Shown: positions 29,237-38,407 of the stretch, piece by piece | Numbering within the stretch: position 1 is the first letter of the stretch | Layout: each line of letters opens with the position of its first letter | Assembly (NCBI GenBank): GCA_964472545.1 | Contig: CAYYNP010000058.1 | Coordinates: 1 to 38,407, forward strand | DNA from: CAYYNP01 sp964472545 | Lineage (GTDB): Bacteria > Planctomycetota > Planctomycetia > Pirellulales > Thermoguttaceae | Length of the DNA stretch: 38,407 bases | Direction: 5' to 3' | Program-made: the position numbers and the translations under genes | Notes under the pieces: generated by a model | Told to the model about the DNA's origin: nothing | The model's input: only the letters and a program-made list of their open reading frames with translations | The model's database searches: none

Positions 29237-30589
29237 CTACTGGATCCACGGCTCGCGCTGCGCACGCGAACGGTACCGGTTGGCCTCGTCGTCGCCGAGA
29301 AACTCCTCGTTGACCGGGTCGTACTTCAGGTCGCGTTTGAGCCACATGCAGATATTGGCCGCATGCACCGTGGTCATCGAACGCCGCATCACCTCCGGAT
29401 TGGCCACCGTGAGCCGACGCGACTTGATCGAGTCGAAGTAGTCGCGCACATGGCTCTGCGGATGGTTCGTACGGGCGACGTAGTCCTCGACGATCTTGGT
29501 CGCGTCGGCCAAGAGGGCATCCGAAGAGACCTCGGGCCTCGCGTAACCGTCGGCCACGGCGACCCAGCCTTCGGTGCCTTCGTAACGCACACCACACGAG
29601 CCGCGCCAGTACTGGTTTCCGCGGTGCAGGGTCATCTTGATGCCGTTGGCAAACTTGGTGACCATGCCGTCGCCGGTGGGGTTGTTGACGTAGCCGTACT
29701 CGACGGCAGCCGTGTCGCCGGCGCCGATGGCCACTTGGCATTGGGCGAACGTATGGGCGCCCCATTCGCCGATGCAACTCGTGTGGAAATCGTAGTGCCC
29801 CCGCCAACCGCCCCGAACGTAGGCCGGGTTGTACGGCCGCCAGGGGCACGGGCCGAGCCACGCGTCCCAGTCGACCTCGTCCTTCGACGGCTCCGGTTCG
29901 GCCGGCAGCCAGTCGTGACGCATTTCGGCGGCGTCCCAAGGGGCGATGTGGGCACGCACCGTGTGCACGTCGCCCAGCCGGCCGGTACGCAGCAGTTCGT
30001 TGGCCACGGTGAACTTGGCTTCGCTGAGCCGCTGTGTGCCGGTCTGATAAATCCGCCGGTAGCGCTGGGCCGTTTCGGCGACCACGCGGCCTTCGGCGAT
30101 GGTCATGCAGGAAGGCTTTTCCGAGTAGACGTCTTTGCCGGCCCGCATGGCCATGGTCGCGGCCAGGGCGTGCCAGCGGTCGCCGGTGGCGATCAATAGG
30201 GCGTCGATGTCGTCGCGTATGGCGAGGAACTCGCGCATGTCGCGATAGGTCTTGCAGTCGGTGTTGCCGTAGCGGCCGTCGACCATCTGCTTGACCTTCT
30301 CACGCTGTGCCCTCTTGGCGTCGCAGACGGCCACGCATTGCACGTCGTTCTCCGCCATCATCCAGCGGAGCACGCCGGAGCCGCGGTTGCCGATGCCCAG
30401 ACCGCCGAGCACGATCCGGTCGTTGGCCGGCGTTGCGCCTGCGAGGCCCAAGGCCGAACCGGGCACCAGGCTGGGCACGGTAGCCAAGCCGCCCGCCACG
30501 GCCGAGCGGCGAAGAAACTGCCGCCGAGTGAGCGACGACGGCCCACGTTGTACGGCGTTTTCCGCCCTGAGAGTATATTCTTCTGACAT
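29237..30589 (-). CDS. Tat-exported Gfo/Idh/MocA-family oxidoreductase
   Basis: 450 residues. A twin-arginine signal lies at about 18-50 (LTRRQFLRRSAVAGG). Then come the Rossmann motif GLGIGNRGSG and the EKP motif in VYSEKPSCMT, both of NAD(P)-dependent sugar or inositol dehydrogenases. The second half has His/Asp-rich segments (WRGHYDFHTSCIGEWGAH) typical of the large planctomycete branch of this family. Probable role: oxidising a sugar derivative with a tightly bound cofactor in the periplasm. The ATG at 30589 has AGGA 7 nt upstream. First gene of a pair with the HEAT protein. Confidence 0.93.
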   Translation of the reverse strand: MSEEYTLRAENAVQRGPSSLTRRQFLRRSAVAGGLATVPSLVPGSALGLAGATPANDRIVLGGLGIGNRGSGVLRWMMAENDVQCVAVCDAKRAQREKVKQMVDGRYGNTDCKTYRDMREFLAIRDDIDALLIATGDRWHALAATMAMRAGKDVYSEKPSCMTIAEGRVVAETAQRYRRIYQTGTQRLSEAKFTVANELLRTGRLGDVHTVRAHIAPWDAAEMRHDWLPAEPEPSKDEVDWDAWLGPCPWRPYNPAYVRGGWRGHYDFHTSCIGEWGAHTFAQCQVAIGAGDTAAVEYGYVNNPTGDGMVTKFANGIKMTLHRGNQYWRGSCGVRYEGTEGWVAVADGYARPEVSSDALLADATKIVEDYVARTNHPQSHVRDYFDSIKSRRLTVANPEVMRRSMTTVHAANICMWLKRDLKYDPVNEEFLGDDEANRYRSRAQREPWIQ

Positions 30590-30824
30590 GAGGTCATCCT
30601 GTCTATCTGGGTTCCGGAACGTCTGAACGCACTTCACATTTTGCACTTCCGCGGCCCTCATCGTATCCGCCGGGCACCTATATTTGTAGAGTCCCGGCGG
30701 GAACTTTCCCCACCCCGGGGGCGTCGAAACGGGTGGTTTGGTGTGCGCAGGCCCTCGTCGACGTGCCGTCGACGGCTAAACGGCGGATGCGTGCAGGAAG
30801 GGAATTTCGTGGAGGAGTCGATCG

Positions 30825-32336
30825 ATGCATACTCGCCCCTATTGGTTATCGCTTCTCTTACTGGCGGGCTTGGCCGACGCGTGTCTGGGGGCGGTTGACT
30901 TAGTGACCATCCCCCGACGCGAGGGGGTGCAGCTTACGATCTACAACTCCGAAGACGTCACCATGGTCCGCGAGCACCGGCTGCTGACCGTCAAGTCGGG
31001 CATCAATCGGATCCAGTTCACCTGGGCCAACACGCTGATCGATCCGACCAGCATCGATTTCCGCATCCTCGACCATCAGGACGCCGTCGACCTGATCGAC
31101 ACCACTTTCCCGGCGGGCCGCAACGACGCCTTGCAGTGGAACATCCAGAGCCGGATGGCCGGCAAGATCCCCGTCGAAATCCGCTACTTCACCAGCGGCA
31201 TTACGTGGACGGCCGACTACGTGGGCATCGCCAACGAGGACGAGACCGAACTGGGGCTGACCGGCTACGTCCGCGTGGTCAACAACTCCGGCGAACTCTA
31301 CGACAACGCCGAAACGCGGCTGGTCGTGGGCACCATCAACCTGGTCGAGAAGATCGCCGAGTTGGCCCAGCGGCCGGCACCCAAAGGCAACTACCGCGAC
31401 TGGAGCGACAAGGACCGCGAAGACGGGCGCGAGGTGTTCACTCGATCCGTCACCATCGCCGGCGGGGCAATGACGTTCGACGTCCCCGGCGGCGCTCCCG
31501 CAAGGCAGGAGAAGCCGAAGGAGGTTGTCAAACAGGGGCTATCGGAGTACTTCCTGTTTACGATCGAGGGCCGCGAGGACATCCAGGACAAGGAGCCGAA
31601 GCGGTTAACGTCGATGAAGGTGGCCGACGTGCCGCTGGAGTGCTTCTACAAGCTGACCGACCGCGACGGCGGCGCCCAGTTCACTAAATACTACCGCTTC
31701 AAGAACCAGAAGCTGCTCGACGACGACGGCGAAGAAGAAGACCTCTCGGCGATGGAGAACTTGGGCCTTTCGCCGTTGCCCGACGGCACGGTGCGGCTCT
31801 TCTCGGAATACGACAACCGCGACTTGGCCTACGTCGGCGGAACGGCAACCAAGTACGTGGCCATCGGCGATCGGGTCGAGGTCAACGTGGGCGGCGATCC
31901 GGACGTGACGATCGTCCGCCGGCTGAGCGACCAGCAGATCAGCAGCGTGGTGGCCCGGCAGTACAAGCGGCGGCTCGACAACACCTACGTGCTCTACTAC
32001 GACCTGATCGACTACGACGAGACGTTCCTCTACGAGGAGGAGATTGTCTCCGGCAAGCCGGTCGATCTGAAGACGGAACTCGAACGCCGCTTCGACGCCA
32101 ACGTGGTCCTTTGGGGCAGCGACGGCAAACCGGCCGACTGGGACTCCAACGAGCCCGGGGCCTACGTCGATCTGCACGAGATCGGCGGCCGGGTCGAGCG
32201 CGTGGACCAGAACCACGTGAAGTACTTTCTCGACCTCGCCCCGGGCGAGAAGCGGGTCGTGAAGTACCGCGTCACCTACAAGCGCCGCAAGGTCGGGCCG
32301 GAACTCAACACCGAGAAGCGGCGAGAACCGCTGTAG
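30825..32336 (+). CDS. Exported DUF4139-like protein
   Basis: 503 residues. Signal peptide about 1-23. The body is beta-rich and matches what I know of DUF4139 proteins (FTSGITWTADYVGIANEDETELGLTGYVRVVNNSGELYDNAETRLVVG; later LAPGEKRVVKYRVTYKR). The function of that family is unknown; it is thought to be a periplasmic or surface protein. GGAGGAG lies 7 nt before the ATG. Monocistronic as far as can be seen, divergent from the Gfo/Idh/MocA operon across 235 nt with no clear promoter. Confidence 0.85.
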   Translation: MHTRPYWLSLLLLAGLADACLGAVDLVTIPRREGVQLTIYNSEDVTMVREHRLLTVKSGINRIQFTWANTLIDPTSIDFRILDHQDAVDLIDTTFPAGRNDALQWNIQSRMAGKIPVEIRYFTSGITWTADYVGIANEDETELGLTGYVRVVNNSGELYDNAETRLVVGTINLVEKIAELAQRPAPKGNYRDWSDKDREDGREVFTRSVTIAGGAMTFDVPGGAPARQEKPKEVVKQGLSEYFLFTIEGREDIQDKEPKRLTSMKVADVPLECFYKLTDRDGGAQFTKYYRFKNQKLLDDDGEEEDLSAMENLGLSPLPDGTVRLFSEYDNRDLAYVGGTATKYVAIGDRVEVNVGGDPDVTIVRRLSDQQISSVVARQYKRRLDNTYVLYYDLIDYDETFLYEEEIVSGKPVDLKTELERRFDANVVLWGSDGKPADWDSNEPGAYVDLHEIGGRVERVDQNHVKYFLDLAPGEKRVVKYRVTYKRRKVGPELNTEKRREPL

Positions 32337-32738
32337 CCCACTGTCCCCCCGCGGGTGCATTTGCGCCGGCACGCCGGAGGGTGCTTGTGTTTGTTTCCGA
32401 ATTTTGCTACCATGGGTAGTGGGTTGTACCCCTGACGGCAGTCTTTCCCCCGAGCCGTCGGATCTTTCGAAGCCGCGGAGAAACCCGCCAGCGAGTCGAG
32501 GTAGCGTCTTTTTCGACGAGCGCTCTCGTGGCATCTCCGGGATCCTGCTGCGCCATTATCTTGTATCTTGCGCTTTGCAGTGCCAAGGGATGTGTGCGTG
32601 CTTCGGTGCGCACTTCACGGCCGCGCAAATCCGCTCGTTGGGGGACACGGTCCCGCGCGAGCATCGCACTTTGCGGAATCCGCCGCCGTCGGAAGACGCG
32701 ACCATAGTCCCGGTTCATCTCACGAGGAGAAGAGAGCG
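32337..32738. other. Intergenic region and long leader of the giant LamG gene
   Basis: 402 bases without a credible gene. A possible promoter is at 32385-32413. GAGGAGAAGAGAG just before 32739 is the ribosome site of the next gene. No strong terminator hairpin with T-run is visible. Confidence 0.5.
32385..32413 (+). promoter_or_regulatory. Possible promoter of the giant LamG gene
   Basis: TTGTGT, 17-nt spacer, TACCAT with an upstream TG (extended -10). The spacing is ideal but the boxes are only partial matches, and it would leave a leader of about 320 nt. Confidence 0.35.
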
Positions 32739-35700
32739 ATGTGTAATCACGTCAGACAACGTTTTGTGTTGGCCGCCGTGTTGACAGTCTTGGGAATCGG
32801 AACGCCGGCGGCGGCGGTCGACTACTTTGACGACTTCGAGTCGTACGTTGCCGGCTCGAGCATCGTGGGCCTCGGCGACTGGACCGCCTGGGACGCGGGC
32901 ATGAATCCGGCGCTGGGTGGCTTCGTGACCGGCGAATTCGCCCACAGCGGCGTCAATTCCCTGAGGGTCGGCGGCAACCCGGGGATGGACACCGACGTGG
33001 TCTACCAGTTCGCCGGCGTGAATTCGGGAGAGTACGTCTACCGTACGATGACCTACGTCCCTTCGAGTTCGACCACCACGACGCACCCGTTCATTCTCTT
33101 CATGAGTGCGCACCCGTCGCCGTTCACGTGGAGCGGTGGCATGCGGTTCTTCACCGACACCGGCGAAGTCGACTACGACGGCAACGGCAACCGTACGCCG
33201 ATGCTGCGTGACGCGTGGGTCGAAGCCCGGCTGGAATTGAACCTCGATACGGGCGCCGCCAGCATGTACTACGGCGACACGCTGCTAGGTGACTACGGCT
33301 GGAACGCGGCGGTGCCCGGGTCGCCGGAGTTGGCGGCAATCGACTTCTGGGTGCCCGAGGGCAGCGCGCCGATGTACGTCGACGACACGTCGCTGACGCA
33401 AATCACCGAACTGACCTGGGACCGCAGCAGCAACTCCTGGAATTCCACGCGCTGGCAGCCCGGCGGCGGACCGCCGGACGAATTCGCCCGGGCGATAATC
33501 CCCTCGGGCACGGTACGCGTCGATTCGGACGGTGCGGCGGCGTACGGGCTGACGGTCGACGGTGGCGGCGTGAACGTCCTGGCCAATCGAACCCTCTCGA
33601 TCACCCGCGACGCCAACTTCGCCGTCGGCACCACGCTCACGCTCGGCAACAACGCCGTGCTGGAAGTCGGCCGCGGCACGGTCGCCACGATGACGACGGC
33701 CACCGGCCCCACGGTTACCGTGACCTCGGGCATGCTGGAAGTCGACCGGCTGACGGCCACCGCTACCGACCTTTTCGTCAAGGACGGCAGCGGCACGCTG
33801 GCCGTCGACACGGTGCTCTCGCAGACGAACACCGAGTTTAGCATCGAGGCGGGCACGCTGGCCGTCAGTGGGACAAAGCCGTTGGGCAACTCCACCAAGC
33901 CGTTGCTGCTGGAAGGCGGCACGGCCTCGTTCGGCGACCATTTCGGTACTCCCGGCGACGGCCCGGCCGATCATCTGGTGGCCCATTGGGACTTTGACGA
34001 AGCGCCCGGCGCGCTGTTGGCCGCCGATGCAACGGGCACCTACGACGGCAACCTCATCGGCGGCGCCAGCTTCACCGCCAACGGGAAACTAGGAAACGCC
34101 CTCTTGCTCGACGGCGCCAGCGGCTACGTCGACCTGCCCGACGGCTTCGCCGATTTCACCGGCGGGGTGACCGTGTCGGCGTGGGTTTACCATTCGGCCT
34201 ATCCCCACTGGGGTCGGATCATCGATTTCGGCAACGGGGCGGGAGTCGACAACGTTCTCTTGGCCCACCGCGGCACCACCGACGACGCCCGTTTCGAGTT
34301 TCACGACACGGCCACCGGCACTTCGGCGATCGATCCCAACGACGTCTTCGTGACATCGACCTGGCAGCACATCGTGGCCACGGTCGACGGCGCGCCGGCC
34401 GGCGGCGCCACGATGAAGTTCTACCGCGACGGCGTTCTGATCGCCGAGGAAGCCGGCAACAGCGTGCCGGGCAACGTGTTGCGAACGAACAACTACATCG
34501 GCGAAAGCAACTGGGGCGGCGACGCCTTCTTCCAGGGGATGATCGACGAGTTGTACATCTACGATCGGGCGCTGTCCGCTGCGGAAATCGGAGGGCTGGT
34601 CGGGCCGAGAACGGCGCCGCAGACGGCCAACCTCGACGTGGTCGTCTCGGCCGACTCCGGGCTGGAAGCCACCAGCCTCTCGACCGTCGCTTTCGACAGC
34701 CTCGTGCTCACCGAAGGCATCCTCACGCTCTCCGGCACCAGCCCAAGTATCAGCTTCAACCGGACCACGATCGACGCCACCGCCACCGCGGTCGGCATCG
34801 ACCCGCGAATCGACGTCGACTTCGGCACCATCGACGGCAGCGCCCCGGCCGGTGAGTTTGTCTTCTCCAAGGGCGGGCCGGACGACTACACGTTGCGAGC
34901 CGGCACGTTGGCCAACATGGAAAACGCGATCATCGACGCCCACGAGGGGCGGCTGGTGATGGTCGACGCCGACGCCTGGGCCGGATCGACGCAGGCCCGG
35001 CTCTCCGGCGGCACCCTGGCCGTCACCAGCGACGTCTCGGTGGCCAACTCCGGACCGGCGGATCACAAAGTGGCCTACTGGTCGTTCGACGACGCCCCCG
35101 GCTCGACCACCGCCGCCGAGCAAACCGGCAACTACAACGGCACGTTGATCGGAGGCGCCTCCATCAGCACCGACGGCAAGATCGGCAACGCCCTGCATCT
35201 GGACGGCGCCAGCGGCTACGTCGACCTGCCCGACGGGTTCGCCTCGTGGGACGAAGGCATAACGGTCTCTGCCTGGGTCAAGCCCGAGGCCTTCAACAAC
35301 TGGGGCCGGGTGATCGACTTCGCCAACGGCGCCGCCAACAACAACATCTTGATCGCCAACACGACCACCACCAACTCACTCACCTGGGAGATCTACGGCA
35401 GCAACCCCGGCACACAGCGCCACGACGTGGGCGGTTTCTTCGACCTCGGCGAGTGGGTACACGTTACGGCCACGATCGACGCCTCGAACAACATGGCGAT
35501 CTATCAAAACGGCGTGCCCATCCGCACCGGAACCCAACGGCTGCCGAACAACGTCGTCCGCACCAGCAACTTCATCGGCGAGAGCAACTGGGCCGGCGAC
35601 TCCTTCTTTCAGGGCATGATCGACGAAATGTACATCTACAATCGCGCGTTGACCGGGCAAGAGGTGACCAGCATGTTCGCCTCGTCGGCAGCGCCGGACG

Positions 35701-38407
35701 TCGCGGGCATTGCGATCGGCGTAACGGCCAATTCTACGCTCGAAGCGGCTGCCAGCGAGCCGGTCGCCTTCGGTCCGGTGACCATCGAGCCGGATGCCAC
35801 GCTGCGGACCGTCGGCGCGCCGATGAGCTTCGCCACGCTCTCGGTCGGCGGCGACGGCGAGGCGACCGTGGGGATCGAGTCGAACACCCAGACCACGCTC
35901 ACCGGCACCGGACGCACAATCGTCGGCCGACAGGGCACCGGGCTCGAAAACGCCGCCTTCGAACTCTACGGCGGCGAACTCGTCGGACTGATCGACGCCG
36001 ACGGCACCACCTTCGGCACCCCCGAGTTCAGCTTCAACGGCGGCGGCATGGTCCTCTCCAGCACGGGCGGCGATCAGACGTTCGACGTTCCGTTGGCGAT
36101 CGAGGGCGACGGCAAGTTTGGGGCGGCCGAAGTGCTCGGCGGGGTCGGCGGCGCAACGCTCACTCTCGGCTCGGCGGAAAACGGCGTCACGTTTAGCGGC
36201 GGGGCCGTGCTCTCGCTGGAGGCCAACGACGGCTATACGCTCGCGCTCGACGGACCGGTCACCGGTCTGGGCGGTCTCCGGGGTGCTGCGGGAACCGTGG
36301 ACGTTTCCGACGCGGCCGCCAAGGACTACCGGGGCATCACGGCAACCGCAGGCGGGAGGATGACCGTCGACGCGCCGCTGCCGAACACCTCGAACATCGA
36401 GGTCACAGGCGGCACGCTGGTGCTCAACCGGCCGGTGACTACCAACGGAGTGTTCGTGCCCGGCGAGATCCTCTACGGCTTCTACGACGGCGCCGGCGGC
36501 GGGACGCTGGCGGCCATCGACGACGGGGTAGCCAACGGTGCCAACGGTGGATTGTTCGCCATGACGCCCACCCGATCGCAGAAGTGGGCCGGCGAGATTT
36601 GGCAGGACGCCAACATAGGCGACTACTACGGCCAGATGTGGCACGGCGTGTTCATCCCGCCGGAAACCGGAACGTATACGTTCGACCTGGAGGCCGACGA
36701 CCACGAGATCTTCTTCGTCGACGCCAACCAGAACGGCGAGTTCGACGGCGTCGAGGAACAAGTGACCGTCAACGTGCCGCCTGAGAATTGGAACACGCCG
36801 AAGACCGGCACGATCGACCTCGTGGCGGGCGAGCAGTATGGGTTCGCTTTGGCGATGGTCGAATACGGCGGCGGCGACTGGGTCCGTTTCAACATGACGC
36901 CGCCCGGCGGTGGGCCAATTCGGGCCAATCCCGGCCAACAGCCCGACTGGTGGGGCTATGCTGTTCCGTCGAGCACTCGGGTGACCGGCGGCACGCTGGA
37001 GGTCAACGCCGCTTTGGTCACCGGACCGATTACGGTCAGCGACGGAGGTATCGTCAACGTCGGCCAAACCGGCAGTCTGGAAGGTCAGCGGTTGGCGGTA
37101 ACCGGGGCCGGCAGCGTGCTCGACACACAGGTGCCGCTGGCGTTCGAGAGCGTCGTGCTGGCCGGCGGCGGTACCGTGTTGACCAACGGCAACGCGGTCA
37201 CCGTCAGCGAGAGCCTCAAGGCCGGCAGCTACCAGATCACCGTGGCGCCCGGCGGCGACTTCCGCGTGATGGGCGCCGATCTGGCGGCCGGCTTTGACGC
37301 CCTGACGCTGGGCGGCGACGTAACGCTCGCCGGCCCGCGGGCACCGATCTCCCATTGGACGTTCGACGACGGTGCCGGCGATACGGCGGTCAACTCGGCC
37401 GACCCGACCTTCAACGGCACATTGATCGATCTCGGCGGCGGGGCCGTTCCCGCCTGGACCACCCGGGGCAAAGTCGGCGGGGCGATCGTGTTCGACGGCA
37501 ACGGCTACGTCGATCTTCCCGACGGCTACGCCGACTTCACCGGCGGCATCACCGTGGCCGGCTGGGTCTACCACTTGTCGTTCCCCAATTGGGGACGGAT
37601 CATCGATTTCGGCAACGGCGACGCGGTCGATAACATTCTCCTGGCCCATCGCGGCACCTCGCAGGATGCCCGCTTCGAGTTCCACGATTCGCCCGGCGGC
37701 ACGGTTCGGATCGACCCCAACGGCATCTTCACCACGTTCGGTTGGCAGCATATCGTGGCTACCTGCGACGACGGGCCGGCGGGCGGCGCCGTGATGAAGC
37801 TCTACGTCAACGGCGATCTGGCCTTCGAGGAAGCCGGCAAGAGCACGCCGGGGAACGTCTTGCGGACGAACAACTACATCGGCGAGAGCAACTGGGCCAA
37901 CGACGCCTTCTTCCACGGCTACATGGACGAGTTGATCGTCTGGGACCGGGAACTCTCGGAACAGGAAATCGGCGATCTGCACGTCGCCGGCGTGCTCGGC
38001 AACCCGGCCCCCGACTTCACCAGCATGAGCCTCGGCGGCATCCTCGGCGGCGACGGCACCCTCAACGGCGATTTGACGATCAACGGCCAGATCGCGCCCA
38101 GCGCGCCGGACGGCGACGGTTCGGGCACGATCCGCTTTCGCGGCGACGTCCGCATGACACCGGAGACTTCGACCGTATTGACGATGGACCCGGCGGGCAT
38201 GAGCCAATTGGCCAACGTGGGCAACTCCGACCTGTTCCTCGACGGCCAGTTGTTGTATCGCGTCGAAGGTGTCAATCCGGCCGACGAAGGCAAGGAGATC
38301 ACCGCGGTGATCGTCAACACCGAGGCGGAAGGCGTAATCCAAGGCCAGTTCACCGACGTGCCCGCCGGCACCGCGGCGGCTCAGGCACATATCGACCAAG
38401 GCGTGTT
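32739..38407 (+). CDS. Giant secreted LamG/PA14 multidomain protein, 3' end cut off
   Basis: The frame from the ATG at 32739 stays open to the right edge, at least 1,889 codons. GAGGAGAAG precedes the start. Signal peptide about 1-26, then an N-terminal beta-sandwich domain (27-225), and beta-helix-like repeats typical of autotransporter-like passenger proteins (GTLAVDT, GMLEV, GTLEV units). Three LamG/concanavalin domains lie at about 410-620, 774-984 and 1536-1751, each with a YVDLPDG strand and an NYIGESNW or NFIGESNW strand. A PA14-like domain lies at about 1240-1396 (PPETGTYTFDLEADDHEIFF). The last part (GQFTDVPAGTAAAQAH) is like the region just before the anchor or PEP-CTERM end of such proteins. 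Role: adhesion or polysaccharide binding at the surface. Long open frames on the opposite strand are a GC-bias artefact. Confidence 0.9.
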   Translation, partial: MCNHVRQRFVLAAVLTVLGIGTPAAAVDYFDDFESYVAGSSIVGLGDWTAWDAGMNPALGGFVTGEFAHSGVNSLRVGGNPGMDTDVVYQFAGVNSGEYVYRTMTYVPSSSTTTTHPFILFMSAHPSPFTWSGGMRFFTDTGEVDYDGNGNRTPMLRDAWVEARLELNLDTGAASMYYGDTLLGDYGWNAAVPGSPELAAIDFWVPEGSAPMYVDDTSLTQITELTWDRSSNSWNSTRWQPGGGPPDEFARAIIPSGTVRVDSDGAAAYGLTVDGGGVNVLANRTLSITRDANFAVGTTLTLGNNAVLEVGRGTVATMTTATGPTVTVTSGMLEVDRLTATATDLFVKDGSGTLAVDTVLSQTNTEFSIEAGTLAVSGTKPLGNSTKPLLLEGGTASFGDHFGTPGDGPADHLVAHWDFDEAPGALLAADATGTYDGNLIGGASFTANGKLGNALLLDGASGYVDLPDGFADFTGGVTVSAWVYHSAYPHWGRIIDFGNGAGVDNVLLAHRGTTDDARFEFHDTATGTSAIDPNDVFVTSTWQHIVATVDGAPAGGATMKFYRDGVLIAEEAGNSVPGNVLRTNNYIGESNWGGDAFFQGMIDELYIYDRALSAAEIGGLVGPRTAPQTANLDVVVSADSGLEATSLSTVAFDSLVLTEGILTLSGTSPSISFNRTTIDATATAVGIDPRIDVDFGTIDGSAPAGEFVFSKGGPDDYTLRAGTLANMENAIIDAHEGRLVMVDADAWAGSTQARLSGGTLAVTSDVSVANSGPADHKVAYWSFDDAPGSTTAAEQTGNYNGTLIGGASISTDGKIGNALHLDGASGYVDLPDGFASWDEGITVSAWVKPEAFNNWGRVIDFANGAANNNILIANTTTTNSLTWEIYGSNPGTQRHDVGGFFDLGEWVHVTATIDASNNMAIYQNGVPIRTGTQRLPNNVVRTSNFIGESNWAGDSFFQGMIDEMYIYNRALTGQEVTSMFASSAAPDVAGIAIGVTANSTLEAAASEPVAFGPVTIEPDATLRTVGAPMSFATLSVGGDGEATVGIESNTQTTLTGTGRTIVGRQGTGLENAAFELYGGELVGLIDADGTTFGTPEFSFNGGGMVLSSTGGDQTFDVPLAIEGDGKFGAAEVLGGVGGATLTLGSAENGVTFSGGAVLSLEANDGYTLALDGPVTGLGGLRGAAGTVDVSDAAAKDYRGITATAGGRMTVDAPLPNTSNIEVTGGTLVLNRPVTTNGVFVPGEILYGFYDGAGGGTLAAIDDGVANGANGGLFAMTPTRSQKWAGEIWQDANIGDYYGQMWHGVFIPPETGTYTFDLEADDHEIFFVDANQNGEFDGVEEQVTVNVPPENWNTPKTGTIDLVAGEQYGFALAMVEYGGGDWVRFNMTPPGGGPIRANPGQQPDWWGYAVPSSTRVTGGTLEVNAALVTGPITVSDGGIVNVGQTGSLEGQRLAVTGAGSVLDTQVPLAFESVVLAGGGTVLTNGNAVTVSESLKAGSYQITVAPGGDFRVMGADLAAGFDALTLGGDVTLAGPRAPISHWTFDDGAGDTAVNSADPTFNGTLIDLGGGAVPAWTTRGKVGGAIVFDGNGYVDLPDGYADFTGGITVAGWVYHLSFPNWGRIIDFGNGDAVDNILLAHRGTSQDARFEFHDSPGGTVRIDPNGIFTTFGWQHIVATCDDGPAGGAVMKLYVNGDLAFEEAGKSTPGNVLRTNNYIGESNWANDAFFHGYMDELIVWDRELSEQEIGDLHVAGVLGNPAPDFTSMSLGGILGGDGTLNGDLTINGQIAPSAPDGDGSGTIRFRGDVRMTPETSTVLTMDPAGMSQLANVGNSDLFLDGQLLYRVEGVNPADEGKEITAVIVNTEAEGVIQGQFTDVPAGTAAAQAHIDQGV

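Noticed and set aside
35376..38399. About 1,000-codon open frame on the minus strand
   Set aside because: It lies entirely opposite the giant LamG gene, is Arg/Val/Gly/Asp-rich with no family features, and arises from GC-rich codon bias of the real gene.
1..38407. tRNA, rRNA, CRISPR arrays, insertion sequences or prophage genes
   Set aside because: Nothing on either strand fits; the palindromic elements are too few, dissimilar and widely spaced to be a CRISPR array and carry no transposase.

Overview
The window is high-GC bacterial DNA that reads as a planctomycete, probably close to the Pirellulales. This is inferred from gene families and architectures, not from a marker gene: a Tat-exported Gfo/Idh/MocA oxidoreductase beside a HEAT-repeat protein, very large LamG/PA14 secreted proteins, a fused MetX-MetW, and a Rieske/cytochrome b/octaheme cytochrome set like those of anammox planctomycetes. 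It holds 30 protein-coding genes, two of them cut by the window edges. I see no rRNA, tRNA, CRISPR array, insertion sequence or prophage.

Layout. 1-2965 (minus): a truncated TolC-like lipoprotein, then a cysteine synthase fused to a full-length cysteinyl-tRNA-synthetase-like domain whose ATP-site signatures are degenerate. 3384-8618 (plus): a short hybrid cluster protein (hcp), a cupin, metY, and a metX-metW fusion, i.e. nitrosative-stress and sulfur-assimilation genes. 8794-16149 (minus): a seven-gene export operon (TolC-like lipoprotein, small Cys-rich protein, FtsX permease, lipoprotein, HlyD adaptor, ABC ATPase, second FtsX permease). 16310-20143 (minus): Rrf2 Fe-S regulator, Rieske protein, b6-type cytochrome b and a membrane-anchored octaheme HAO-family cytochrome. 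20502-23342 (plus): Fe-S protein resembling FrdX, MoaD/ThiS-like sulfur carrier, E1-like HesA/MoeB protein and an HD phosphohydrolase with a Cys-rich N-terminus. 23425-32336: secreted or exported catabolic and hypothetical proteins (TIM-barrel isomerase-like, DJ-1/PfpI, small unknown, nitrilase, metallophosphoesterase-LamG, HEAT, Gfo/Idh/MocA, DUF4139-like). 32739 to the right edge: one giant LamG/PA14 protein.

How the parts connect. hcp and the FrdX-like gene, 17 kb apart, share a promoter module: a TATTTCACC block, an FNR/HcpR-type TTGAY-N4-ATCAA dyad, and a -10 box exactly 22 nt downstream in both. The Rrf2 gene beside the Rieske/b/octaheme genes has a dyad over its own -10 box. My inference is a nitrogen-oxide (NO, hydroxylamine or nitrite) response and respiration module: Hcp and FrdX detoxify, and a menaquinol-oxidising b6/Rieske complex exchanges electrons with the octaheme enzyme. 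The MoaD-HesA-HD genes are downstream of frdX and may be part of it.

Nine long hairpin-forming palindromic elements, each confined to a gap between genes, are scattered through 3.0-8.8 kb and 21.3-25.7 kb. Two are near-identical 81-bp copies in opposite orientation, and one supplies the last codons and stop of a neighbouring gene.
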